Shown: positions 29,859-37,952 of the stretch, one piece after another
Layout: the number at the start of each line of letters is the position of its first letter
How positions within the stretch are numbered: position 1 is the first letter of the stretch
Assembly (NCBI GenBank): GCA_030651305.1
Contig: JAUSCI010000031.1
Span: 1-62,277 of the forward strand
Direction: 5' to 3'
Length of the DNA: 62,277 nucleotides
From: Sulfuritalea sp.
GTDB lineage: Bacteria > Pseudomonadota > Gammaproteobacteria > Burkholderiales > Rhodocyclaceae
Translations under genes and position numbers: made by a program
Notes under the pieces: generated by a model
What the model saw: the letters and a program-made list of their open reading frames with translations, nothing else
What the model was told of the DNA's origin: nothing
Database searches by the model: none

Positions 29859-31901
29859 TCAGCGCCCGGCGCCGCCAAAGAAGCTGAAGGCAATCACCAG
29901 CAGCAGGCCCAGGCCGATCACGATCAGCGTCAGGCCAAGAATCTTCGAGGCCAGGGTGAAGGGCGCGGACGGCGCTTCCACCATATACTGCTCAAGCTGG
30001 CCGGTCTCCACCAGGCGCTGGTACTGCGCCGTGTGCTCGTGCTTGAACTCGTCCAGCGATTGCACCCCGGTGAACATCACCACGTCCGGCGGCGGCAGCT
30101 TGTCGGGGCGGAAGTGGTTGTTGAAGAAATGCACCGTGAACAGGAAGACCGCCGCCAGGAAGGCTTCTTCGCCGTGCACCACCATCGCCACGTTGAACAC
30201 CCAGCCGGGCAGGAACTTGGCCACGATGTGCGGGAAAGCCAGCATCATGCCGCTGCCGCCGATGATGGCCATGCCCCAGAACACCGCCCAGTAGTCGAAC
30301 TTCTCCCAGTAGGACCAGCGCTCGATGGCCGGCCGCGCGCCCTTGCCGAGGAACCACTTGAACATGCCGATGATGTCCGCCAGGTCCTTCCAGTTCGGCA
30401 CGAAGGAATCGGGGCCGAAGAACTCGAAGTCCTTCCAGTTGCGCAGGATGTTGGCCGACACCGCAATCAGGTGGATGAAGAAGATGCCGAGCATGGTGAA
30501 GGCGGCCACCCGATGCACCAGCCCCGCCGTCTGCGGGCTGCCGAAGGCTGCCATGACCGCCTTGGCCCAGCCGGTTTCGGCATAGAACGCCGCCATCCCG
30601 GTGAGTACCAGGGTCATCACGCTGAGCGCGAAGACCAGGTGGGCCAGCCGCCACATCGGGCCGAAGCGACGCACGTACTTGTGGGCGTGATCCTGCCGTC
30701 GATCGCCCCCCGACAATATTTCCGGAGGAATGTCATGGGAACGGATATGCCAATGCGCTTTTCCCTCCTTGCGGTCCCGGTACTCGCGATACCACCAGAG
30801 GATGGAATGCGCCCAGAAGAAGGCGAATACGCCGATCAGCAGGGCAATCATGAATTTGGTGGTGAGCCAGATCTCCGGATACTTCCCGAAGTTGTCGCTG
30901 GTGCCGTGCGGGCTGAAGCTGAGGAAACCCGCGGTGGCCAGCGGCAGCGCGTCTGGCTTGCCGTTATGGCACTTCTGGCAGGTCTTCAGCCGGTTCTGCG
31001 GATGCAGTTTCGATGCCGGATCTTTCGACGGCTGGATGGCATGGCTGCCGTGGCAGTCGAAACACTTGGCGGTATAGGCATAGCCCAAAGTATTGACCTG
31101 GCCGTGATAGGAGGCCTTGTAGGATTTGAGCGCGTCCTGGTGGCAGTTGCCGCAACTGGCGGTAATGTCCAGTTTGGCCTGGTCCAGGGTGCTGCTGATG
31201 ATGTCGTGCGTGGTGTGGCAATCGGAGCACACCGCCGTCTTCAGGTTGTGCTTCTCGGTGGCTGCTTTGCCATGCACCGAGCCGGTCCAGTCTTCAAGGT
31301 GGTCGGCGTGGCACTTTTCGCCGCAGACATTGGGCACCGTGAGGTGCCATTCCTTGCGTTCGGCGGTGCCGCGTGACGGCACGTCGAAGCTATGCACGTT
31401 GTGGCAGTCGCTGCATGTCGCCATCAGCCGGGTCGGGTCGTCCTTGTCGGGCTGGGCGTGAAAGGATTTCTTGTAGGCCGCCACGTTCTCCGCGACGACG
31501 CCGAGACGGGGCTTTTCGGCGGTCTTGTTGTCCTTCTTCGCGGCGTCCCACAAGTCAAGGTGGCACTGCGCACACTCGGCTTTCGGCGCACCGGACACCC
31601 TCACATGGGAACTGGTGCTGTCGATGATGTCCTTGTGACAGGCGACGCATTCCATCTTGCCGTGCACGCTCTTCTTGTAGTTGTCGGGGGCGACGGGCTG
31701 CAAGGCACGCTTCTCGCCGCTGGCGGTGGGTATCTCCAGCTCGCCCTTTTTCCCGTCGTGGCAGCTCTGGCAAGTGGCATTGTCGAGCTTCTGCTCGACC
31801 GGCGCCGCACTGCCGGCCGCCATGGCCAGTGCACTGCTCAGACTGGCGGCGACAAACACCGTCGCCGTAGCCATCCACGCTGCAAGTTTGCTGGTATGCA
31901 T
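29859..31901 (-). CDS. Multiheme cytochrome c fused to a cytochrome b membrane domain
   Basis: A 680-residue fusion. After a signal peptide (ends about residue 29) a periplasmic part carries eight CxxCH sites (CQSCH, CVACH, CAQCH, CSDCH twice, CGNCH, CFDCH, CQKCH) and one CxxxCH (CGEKCH), so up to nine hemes c. Residues about 350-610 hold several membrane helices with paired histidines like the formate dehydrogenase gamma/cytochrome b561 group (WRLAHLVFALSVMTLVLTGM, GLVHRVAAFTMLGIFFIHLI), binding heme b. It is likely the quinol dehydrogenase of the reductase: the operon has no NrfD/PsrC-type anchor. A last membrane helix lies at the C-terminus. Confidence 0.85.
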   Translation of the reverse strand: MHTSKLAAWMATATVFVAASLSSALAMAAGSAAPVEQKLDNATCQSCHDGKKGELEIPTASGEKRALQPVAPDNYKKSVHGKMECVACHKDIIDSTSSHVRVSGAPKAECAQCHLDLWDAAKKDNKTAEKPRLGVVAENVAAYKKSFHAQPDKDDPTRLMATCSDCHNVHSFDVPSRGTAERKEWHLTVPNVCGEKCHADHLEDWTGSVHGKAATEKHNLKTAVCSDCHTTHDIISSTLDQAKLDITASCGNCHQDALKSYKASYHGQVNTLGYAYTAKCFDCHGSHAIQPSKDPASKLHPQNRLKTCQKCHNGKPDALPLATAGFLSFSPHGTSDNFGKYPEIWLTTKFMIALLIGVFAFFWAHSILWWYREYRDRKEGKAHWHIRSHDIPPEILSGGDRRQDHAHKYVRRFGPMWRLAHLVFALSVMTLVLTGMAAFYAETGWAKAVMAAFGSPQTAGLVHRVAAFTMLGIFFIHLIAVSANILRNWKDFEFFGPDSFVPNWKDLADIIGMFKWFLGKGARPAIERWSYWEKFDYWAVFWGMAIIGGSGMMLAFPHIVAKFLPGWVFNVAMVVHGEEAFLAAVFLFTVHFFNNHFRPDKLPPPDVVMFTGVQSLDEFKHEHTAQYQRLVETGQLEQYMVEAPSAPFTLASKILGLTLIVIGLGLLLVIAFSFFGGAGR

Positions 31902-31983
31902 TTAGACTATTCCCGTTGGCTCTGCATCTTCCCGCGGCAAGCCCGTGCCAGGCGTGCGGCGGAAAATTCCGGAGCGACGAGGC

Positions 31984-32328
31984 TCAGCGCGACAGAATCC
32001 ACTGCGCCATGTTGCTCAGCTCCTTCGGATCCTTGGTGTCGATGATCTTGTGGTCTTCCTGGGTGCCGTCCGCCAGCTTGACCTTCTTGCCTTCGGTCAT
32101 TTGCTTGATGGCCTCCTTTTCGCCGAGTTTCTTTTCCTTGTACTTGGCCGCGATCTTCTTGTAGGACGGACCCTTCTTGGTCTTGTCGACAGCATGACAC
32201 TTGAGGCAGTCGTTCTTCTTTGCCAGCGCCTTGGCTGCGGCTTCGTCAACCTGTGCATGCACGGGGGCGAGTCCGGCCATGGCGAACAACAATGATCCGG
32301 TGAGCAACAGCTTGATTTTGGTATTCAC
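31984..32328 (-). CDS. Monoheme c-type cytochrome
   Basis: A 114-residue periplasmic cytochrome with signal peptide (LLLTGSLLFAMAGLAPVHA) and one heme site, NDCLKCHAVDKTKKGPSY. It is rich in lysine. It is a clear paralogue of the protein at 29453-29794, the two flanking the multiheme/cytochrome b gene. Likely electron carrier for the respiratory reductase. There is a 172-bp gap to the TorD-like gene upstream, long enough for an internal promoter, though none is evident. Confidence 0.87.
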   Translation of the reverse strand: MNTKIKLLLTGSLLFAMAGLAPVHAQVDEAAAKALAKKNDCLKCHAVDKTKKGPSYKKIAAKYKEKKLGEKEAIKQMTEGKKVKLADGTQEDHKIIDTKDPKELSNMAQWILSR

Positions 32329-32500
32329 GATTCGGCTCCAGTAAATAAGGTTGAAATGAGTTGCGATGTGTCGTCTGATTCAAAAATGGCGGCCGGCGCT
32401 TCCCTCCAAACACGATCTTGCGTAAGCCACGGTAAACTCCACGACGGCAAGGTGTCGATCGGAGGGCTCCTGCGGCAGCGCATGGTGCCCTGGTCTTGTT

Positions 32501-33136
32501 TCAATTCGGTCGCAACAGGTCAGCCTCGACCCGCACGAAGCGTTCTGTGAATCGCGCCAGTTCGCGGTAGAACTCGGTGTCGGCACCTGACCTGACCGCG
32601 TCGGCGAAGCGGCCAAGCCATGCGCTTAGATGTTCGGCCACGAAGCGGTGGTGCAGCGCGTTGGCGGTCGATAGTTCGTCCGCGTTGCCGCCGAGTTGGG
32701 CCTGGTGCTGTGAGAAGATCAGCAGGTAGAGAAATTCCAGTTCCGCCGCAACGTGATCCACCAGTTCGCGAAAATCATCGCTGACGTCGAAGCCTCCCTG
32801 CTCGTAGAAGTCGAGCACCCCCATCATTGCCTCGTGCCGCATCGATGGATCATCGGTCAGCCAGAACGATGCATAAGGCATGGCCGCCGGTTGTGACGGG
32901 CCGATGAACAGCCGGGTGTAGTCGACCAGCAGCGTTTGCAGGTCTTGAGCGACAAACGCGTCGCCCAGCTTGCGGGCAGATTCGGCGAGGTCCGGGTCGA
33001 TAGCCCGCGCCGCCGCCACCATGGACTCGAACAGGTGCTCTTCGCTGAATTCCGTACCGGGTTCGTAATAGCACGCCGCAAGGAAGCGACACAGATCCTC
33101 GCGCGCCGCTATGCCGTCGGTGATATTCCTGGTCAT
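32501..33136 (-). CDS. TorD/DmsD-family molybdoenzyme chaperone
   Basis: A 211-residue all-helical cytoplasmic protein of the TorD family. The telling part is the Y-x-LFIGPSQPAAMPYASFWL segment with the conserved proline-rich loop and EAMMGVLDFYEQGGF, followed by DHVAAELEFLYLLIF. Such proteins bind the Tat signal of a molybdoenzyme and assist cofactor insertion. It lies directly after the Fe-S subunit in the operon, so its client should be the Tat-exported subunit at 34007-36556. Confidence 0.85.
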   Translation of the reverse strand: MTRNITDGIAAREDLCRFLAACYYEPGTEFSEEHLFESMVAAARAIDPDLAESARKLGDAFVAQDLQTLLVDYTRLFIGPSQPAAMPYASFWLTDDPSMRHEAMMGVLDFYEQGGFDVSDDFRELVDHVAAELEFLYLLIFSQHQAQLGGNADELSTANALHHRFVAEHLSAWLGRFADAVRSGADTEFYRELARFTERFVRVEADLLRPN

Positions 33137-33182
33137 TGCGTCTCCTGATAATGGGCGGTTGAAACCGGCTTCCGATCCCGTT

Positions 33183-33986
33183 TCAGGCTCGCGGGCTGTA
33201 CTTGCCGACGTAGTAAACATTGGGCTTGGTCCCTTTCTCTTCCTTCAGGCGGAAGGTCTTTTCCTTCTTCAGTATCTGGGAGATCTTGCTGTTCGGATCC
33301 TGCTGGTCGCCAAAAATGCGCGCCTGGGACGGGCAGACCTCGACGCAGGCCGGTTGCAGACCGTTGGTCACGCGGTGGTAGCAGAAGGTGCACTTCTCAA
33401 TGACGTCATCCGAGCGGATCGGCTGCAGTTCTCCACCCTGCCACGCGTTCATGGCCGGTATCCTTGTCCCGACCTTGGCCGATACTTCCGCGCCCGATGA
33501 GGTGCCGCCCGGGATTGCTGACGCCTTGTCCACCCAGAACGGCTGCGCTTCATCTTCCGCGGGGTTGAGACTGATCACGCTGTAGGTCTCGCCGTTCAGG
33601 CTCGACGGGCCGAGTTTCTCGTGACTGTACGGACACCCCCTCGCCCTCTGGCAGTCGCCGCAACCGACGCATAGCTCCGGATTGTGCAGGGTGATGCCTT
33701 CCGGCGTCTTGAACAGCGCCCTGTAAGGCTTGCCTTTGCCTGCCTTCTCCGGATTGCCGGGGCAGATCGTGATGCACGGTGGTTCGTCGCAGTGGTTGCA
33801 CAGCACCGGCATGACCATGTGACGGGTATTGGGGAAAGTCCCCTCACTGTGTATGAGGAAGTCGGCCCAGTTGTAGCTTTGGCCGTCGGCGCGATTGCGC
33901 GTATTGTTTTCGGCCTTGCAGGCAAAGGCGCAAGCTCCACAGCCGACGCACCGTCCCAGATCGATAACCATTCCTAGTTTCATCAT
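33183..33986 (-). CDS. Four-cluster [4Fe-4S] electron-transfer subunit
   Basis: A 267-residue DmsB/PsrB/ArrB-type ferredoxin subunit. Four cysteine groups are seen: CVGCGACAFACK (from residue 13), CNHCDEPPCITICP, CVGCGDCQRARGCP and CTFCYHRVTNGLQPACVEVCP, enough for four [4Fe-4S] clusters. No signal peptide, so it is probably exported with the Tat-tagged catalytic subunit encoded 20 bp upstream. It would pass electrons between the catalytic subunit and the cytochromes. Confidence 0.9.
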   Translation of the reverse strand: MMKLGMVIDLGRCVGCGACAFACKAENNTRNRADGQSYNWADFLIHSEGTFPNTRHMVMPVLCNHCDEPPCITICPGNPEKAGKGKPYRALFKTPEGITLHNPELCVGCGDCQRARGCPYSHEKLGPSSLNGETYSVISLNPAEDEAQPFWVDKASAIPGGTSSGAEVSAKVGTRIPAMNAWQGGELQPIRSDDVIEKCTFCYHRVTNGLQPACVEVCPSQARIFGDQQDPNSKISQILKKEKTFRLKEEKGTKPNVYYVGKYSPRA

Positions 33987-34006
33987 ATTCTCCTTATCGA
34001 CGGCGC

Positions 34007-36556
34007 TCAGGCCTTGGTGATCCGCACGCCGGTGAAGCCGCCGTTGCGGGCCGTGGCGCCACTCAAGCGGTCGTAGTCATCGACCAGTATCTCGTTGTTG
34101 TTGGCACCCAACGCTACCGCTTTGGCATAGTCCCTGGAGGCGACGCGGCCGTAGGCCCAGTGCCCCTGGCCATAGCACTTGGCCACGGTTCCGGGACGCA
34201 CACCTTCCCACAACTTGAGTTCGGTCGTGATGGAACCGGCCTGCGACGTGATGGTTACCTTGTCGCCGGTCTTCAGGCCCAGTTTGGCGCCGTCTGCCGG
34301 ATTCATTTTGACCACGTCGCCCCACGACACATCCCCCGGATCGACCTTCTTGAACTCCTGATACCAGGGCAGGTTCTGCGAGCGGCCTTCGCGGTTCAGG
34401 CGCGACTTGTAGTCGATGAAGGTGAAAGGGAACTCCTCCATGCTCCCATGCCGCTTGGGTACTTCATAGTGCGGCACGAAGGCCAGATCACCCTTCGCGG
34501 TATAGCCGCTGACAGCGAGGATGTCGTCGACCGTGGTCTCGTGCTTCTTGGCATGGCCGTCCAGTGCCTTCTTCAGCGTCGCGCTATAGAACTCGAACTT
34601 CTTGGTCTCGGTCTTGAACTTGCCGCCCCAGCCCTTTTTCAGGGGGTAGCGCGCGCCGGAGAACATGCCCCTGGCCTTGAACTCGGCCCAGCCCTTGATC
34701 GGGGCGTCGCCCTTCTGCACTTCCTTGCCGTCCCAGATCGGTGCGCTGATGAACCTGACGACAAGCTCGGCGAATTCCAGCTCGTTGCTCGCCGACTTGC
34801 CGGTTTCGGGGTCCTTGATGGTGTCGTAGTAATCGGCCAGGTTGGGGAAGCCCTTGGCCTTCAGCTTCTGCGCCAGCAGCCACATCACCTCCGTCTCTTC
34901 CTGCTTGCCCTCGAACACGCGCTTGATCGGGTTTTGCTGGATCGAGGCATAGGCATAGCCGTTGGACATGTTGGTGACGATATTCCAGCCCTCGGAACTG
35001 TTGTGGGTCGAGGGCAGCACGATGTCGGCAAACTGGGTCATTTCCGACGGATTGGTCACCATGTGGGCGAAGAAGGGTATCTTGGACAGCGCCTGGTTCC
35101 AGCGGTCGGCGCCAGTGCCCGAATGGTTGAAGTTGCTGAAGGTGGAGAGCAGCACCTTGACCGCTCCGGGGTTCTTCAGTATCTCGTTGGGAACGTTGTT
35201 CACCGACGAGGTCTGCAAGCCGGGCATGTCCTTGTGGCCGCGGTTGCTGGTCACATGGTTCTTGGAGCCCTTCTTGGCCAGTTCATCGATGAAGCTGTCC
35301 TTGCTGGGGAACTTGTTCAGCTTGGGGCCGCTGGCACCTTCCCAGACCACGACGTCGATTGAACCGAGCAGACCGTTCAGGGCATACACCGCCATCGCGG
35401 CATAGGTGCCGCGCGGCCACATCGCCGCGCCGGGACCCATCCAGACGGCGGTGGTGGGGCCGTGTTTGGCCATGGTGCGGGCAACGCGGACAATCTGATC
35501 GGCGGGGATGCCTGATTCCTTTTCGCCGAAGGCCGGGGTGCGGTCCTTAAGTTCCAGGTTCCACCATTTGACCAGGCCCGAGGTTTCCTTCTCGACGAAG
35601 GCATCTTCGGCGACCGTGCTGCCGGCGACGAAGAGGTTCTTGCCGTCCTTGAAGTCGCCGACGAATTCGCGGTTCCACAGGCCTTCGGCAAGGATCACGT
35701 GGGCGATGGCGCCGGCCAGCGCGCCGTCGGTGCCGGGCTTGACCGGCAGCCATTCGTGCGACTTCGCGGCGGCGTTCGACAAACGCGGATCGACCGTGAT
35801 CACGGCGCCGCGGGCAACGATTTCATGGAAGCGATGGATGGTGTTCGGCACCTGGCGGTTCGAGGCCAGCGGGTCGGTGCCCCAGAGCACCAGGCAGTTG
35901 GTCTTTTCGAGGTCATAGTCGCGATAACCGGCATACCCTTGGGTAAAGCGCGGGCCCATTTTCTCGGCCTCGGCGCAGATGGCGCTGTGCGAAAAGTAAT
36001 TGCCGGTGCCGAATATCTTGGGCAAGGTGCCGTAGAGCAAATCCTGCGTGATCGGTCCGTAACGGCCGCGCAGGTAGAGCAGCTTTTCCGGCTCACCGGC
36101 GGTGCGCAGTTGGATCATCTTGTCGGCGACGATGGTGATCGCCTCATCCCAGGAGATCGGCACGAACTTCGGATCGATGCCACGACCCTTGGCCGCATTG
36201 GTGCGCTTCATTGGCACTTTGATGCGATCCGGATCGTAGGTCATCTGCGGGATCAGGTGACCGCGCGGGCAGCAATAACCATGATTGCTCTTGGAGAACT
36301 CGTTGCCGCGCACGCGGGTAATGCGACCGCCCTGCACGAACATCTGGATTGCGCACCATTGAGTGCAGCCCTGGCAGGTGCTGGCCACCCATTCGCCCTT
36401 TGCCGGAGTGCTGGGCCTGGCCTTGCGCGGCACGAATGCATTCTTCACCGGACCGGCCTTGCGCTTCGCCTGGGCGGCCGCCAACGCACTTCCGCCGAGC
36501 ATCCAGGCCGCGGACGCCGCCGAGGCCCGGATAAATTCACGTCTTGTCAATCTCAT
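34007..36556 (-). CDS. Molybdopterin oxidoreductase, Arr/Arx/Psr-like catalytic subunit
   Basis: An 849-residue DMSO-reductase-family enzyme. Tat signal RREFIRASAASAAWMLGG at residues 5-22; one [4Fe-4S] cluster with C61, C64, C68 and C95 or C96 (CQGCTQWC, then YCCPRGH); molybdenum ligand most likely C194 (SHSAICAEAEKMG). The cluster motif, RGRYGPIT, GYRDYDLE and WLPVKPGTDGALAGAIAHVI resemble arsenate reductase ArrA and arsenite oxidase ArxA as I remember them, but polysulfide, tetrathionate and selenate enzymes are related, so the substrate is open. It heads a six-gene operon. A Cys ligand rules against the Asp-ligand Nar group. Confidence 0.88.
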   Translation of the reverse strand: MRLTRREFIRASAASAAWMLGGSALAAAQAKRKAGPVKNAFVPRKARPSTPAKGEWVASTCQGCTQWCAIQMFVQGGRITRVRGNEFSKSNHGYCCPRGHLIPQMTYDPDRIKVPMKRTNAAKGRGIDPKFVPISWDEAITIVADKMIQLRTAGEPEKLLYLRGRYGPITQDLLYGTLPKIFGTGNYFSHSAICAEAEKMGPRFTQGYAGYRDYDLEKTNCLVLWGTDPLASNRQVPNTIHRFHEIVARGAVITVDPRLSNAAAKSHEWLPVKPGTDGALAGAIAHVILAEGLWNREFVGDFKDGKNLFVAGSTVAEDAFVEKETSGLVKWWNLELKDRTPAFGEKESGIPADQIVRVARTMAKHGPTTAVWMGPGAAMWPRGTYAAMAVYALNGLLGSIDVVVWEGASGPKLNKFPSKDSFIDELAKKGSKNHVTSNRGHKDMPGLQTSSVNNVPNEILKNPGAVKVLLSTFSNFNHSGTGADRWNQALSKIPFFAHMVTNPSEMTQFADIVLPSTHNSSEGWNIVTNMSNGYAYASIQQNPIKRVFEGKQEETEVMWLLAQKLKAKGFPNLADYYDTIKDPETGKSASNELEFAELVVRFISAPIWDGKEVQKGDAPIKGWAEFKARGMFSGARYPLKKGWGGKFKTETKKFEFYSATLKKALDGHAKKHETTVDDILAVSGYTAKGDLAFVPHYEVPKRHGSMEEFPFTFIDYKSRLNREGRSQNLPWYQEFKKVDPGDVSWGDVVKMNPADGAKLGLKTGDKVTITSQAGSITTELKLWEGVRPGTVAKCYGQGHWAYGRVASRDYAKAVALGANNNEILVDDYDRLSGATARNGGFTGVRITKA

Positions 36557-36673
36557 GATTGCCTCCTTGTAAGGAACCCCATCAATAACCAAACACCGAA
36601 AATGTGACCGTTCATTGCCTGAATCCGGTTTCAGCTCGCCATCTGCGGCAAGCCTGTCGAAGCCAGCCGAAAA

Positions 36674-36689
36674 GTTACCGTTCGGTAAC
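36674..36689. promoter_or_regulatory. Operator palindrome 1 (GTTAC-N6-GTAAC)
   Basis: GTTACCGTTCGGTAAC: perfect 7-bp arms around TT, 118 bp upstream of the reductase start. One of six copies at 36674, 36984, 37036, 42060, 42368 and 42420; likely bound by the response regulator at 44759. Confidence 0.7.
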
Positions 36690-36749
36690 CCGAATCCCGC
36701 ATCACGACGCCTTCCAGGCTCACTAACCGCCGACCCGGACAGCCCGACC

Positions 36750-36773
36750 AAAGTCGGCGCTGGTGACACGGCG
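36750..36773 (+). repeat. Dispersed repeat copy 6
   Basis: AAAGTCGGCGCTGG followed by TGACACGGCG in the reductase promoter region. Confidence 0.7.
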
Positions 36774-36882
36774 CCAGATGCCGCAAGGCCTGCGGCGCGG
36801 TCGCGGCGCGAAGGCTTGCGTTGCGGATGAGGAATTGAGGTTTCACGATGTCCGGCAGATTTACTTGTTTGCCAGTCTTCTC

Positions 36883-36897
36883 GCGAGAACCATGCCA
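36883..36897 (-). promoter_or_regulatory. Weak sigma-54 promoter candidate of the reductase operon
   Basis: On the minus strand TGGCAT-GGTTC-TCGC keeps the GG-N10-GC spacing of sigma-54 promoters but deviates in both boxes. It sits about 90 and 140 bp downstream of operators 36984 and 37036, a usual activator distance. The 320-base leader that would result is long. Confidence 0.25.
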
Positions 36898-36983
36898 CGA
36901 CAACAAAACGACCTGGTTTCAGACGCTTGCAGCAAAGTGTCGTAGTCTCAGCGGCAACAGGTGGGGAAATGGGGCGCAGGATT

Positions 36984-36999
36984 GTTACCGTGTAGTAAC
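36984..36999. promoter_or_regulatory. Operator palindrome 2
   Basis: GTTACCGTGTAGTAAC; 5-bp arms GTTAC/GTAAC, in the reductase promoter region. Confidence 0.65.
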
Positions 37000-37035
37000 A
37001 AATGGCGCCGTTGTGTCTCGGATGGCACGAAACAT

Positions 37036-37051
37036 GTTACCGGGCGGTAAC
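37036..37051. promoter_or_regulatory. Operator palindrome 3
   Basis: GTTACCGGGCGGTAAC; perfect 7-bp arms around GG, 37 bp upstream of operator 2 (start to end). Confidence 0.7.
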
Positions 37052-37111
37052 CGGTACCACTCACTTCCGGCTTAAGCAATTGCGGGAAACAACAAGCTTT
37101 CGCCAATTACT

Positions 37112-37927
37112 TTAGCTTGCGCTGCTCTGCTCCTGGAAAAGGGTAGCAATGGCCTCCACCATCTGATCGGAGGCGTCGCGGTAGGCTCCTTCCTCCAGCA
37201 TATGCAGGGCTCTCTCCTTCGCCCCGTGCCGGGCGACGGCCAGTACTTCCCCGGCGCACCGGCGGAAATCGGCGTGGCGCGACCTGACCACCGAGAACGC
37301 CGGCATCTGGCCGAAGCGTTCGCGACCGATGCCGCTGAGCCATTGGCCGAGGGTACATTGATCGTCGCGGAACATGGTGTCGACCTTGATATCCTCCTTG
37401 CTGAAGCCTTGGATATAGTCCCGTAGCCGCGCCTTCCACCTGATGTGGGCATCGATCGCATCGCCTTCCGACGCGATGACGAACATCCGGGCCAGGAGCT
37501 TCTTGATCCGTTGCGACTCCGTTACGTAATTGCCGCGCTGCAGCAGCTTGAGAGCGCCGGCCGTGTCGCCTGACTGTGCCGCCGCCAGCACATCGCCAGC
37601 ACAGCGATGGAAATCGGCATGGCGGACCTTCAAGTCGGAGAAAGCTTCGGAAAAGCCGAACATTTCGGCACCCTTGTTGTGGATCCACTGGCCCAGAGGG
37701 CATTGATCGTCCCGGCAAACCACGTCGACTTGCAGTTGCTCGCTGCGAGTGCCATTGATGCAGCCTTCGAGCCGCATCTTCCATTTCATGTGGGCGTCAA
37801 CCGCGGTCATGAAATCCAGACCCGCAAGAACAGTACCTCCGACCTCCGCTACCACTGCTTCTGACGCCGGCAAGGACGCGTTTTCGTCCCCATGCAGGAT
37901 GCTCTTGGACCAAGCCAACAGTCCCAT
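37112..37927 (-). CDS. Stand-alone protein with two CZB (zinc-binding) domains
   Basis: A 271-residue cytosolic protein made of two chemoreceptor zinc-binding domains. Domain 1 (about 45-150) has DAHMKWKMRL, CPLGQWIHNKG and HADFHRCAG; domain 2 (about 155-260) has DAHIRWKARL, CTLGQWLSGIG and HADFRRCAG. The His-Cys-His-His zinc pattern is complete in domain 1; in domain 2 the last His is replaced by Arg (HADFR), so binding there may be altered. CZB domains usually sit on chemoreceptors or diguanylate cyclases; here there is no output domain. Start ATG 37927 has GGGAG eight bases upstream. It follows the GGDEF-EAL gene by 25 bp. Confidence 0.87.
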   Translation of the reverse strand: MGLLAWSKSILHGDENASLPASEAVVAEVGGTVLAGLDFMTAVDAHMKWKMRLEGCINGTRSEQLQVDVVCRDDQCPLGQWIHNKGAEMFGFSEAFSDLKVRHADFHRCAGDVLAAAQSGDTAGALKLLQRGNYVTESQRIKKLLARMFVIASEGDAIDAHIRWKARLRDYIQGFSKEDIKVDTMFRDDQCTLGQWLSGIGRERFGQMPAFSVVRSRHADFRRCAGEVLAVARHGAKERALHMLEEGAYRDASDQMVEAIATLFQEQSSAS

Positions 37928-37952
37928 GCAAAATTCTCCCTTCGAATAGTAT

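Larger units (their letters stand above)
36557..37111. other. Promoter region of the reductase operon
   Basis: 555 bp between the reductase start and the end of the tandem CZB gene. It holds three GTTAC-N6-GTAAC palindromes (36674, 36984, 37036), one dispersed repeat (36750-36773) and a weak sigma-54-like element (36883-36897). No gene was recognised. Confidence 0.6.
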
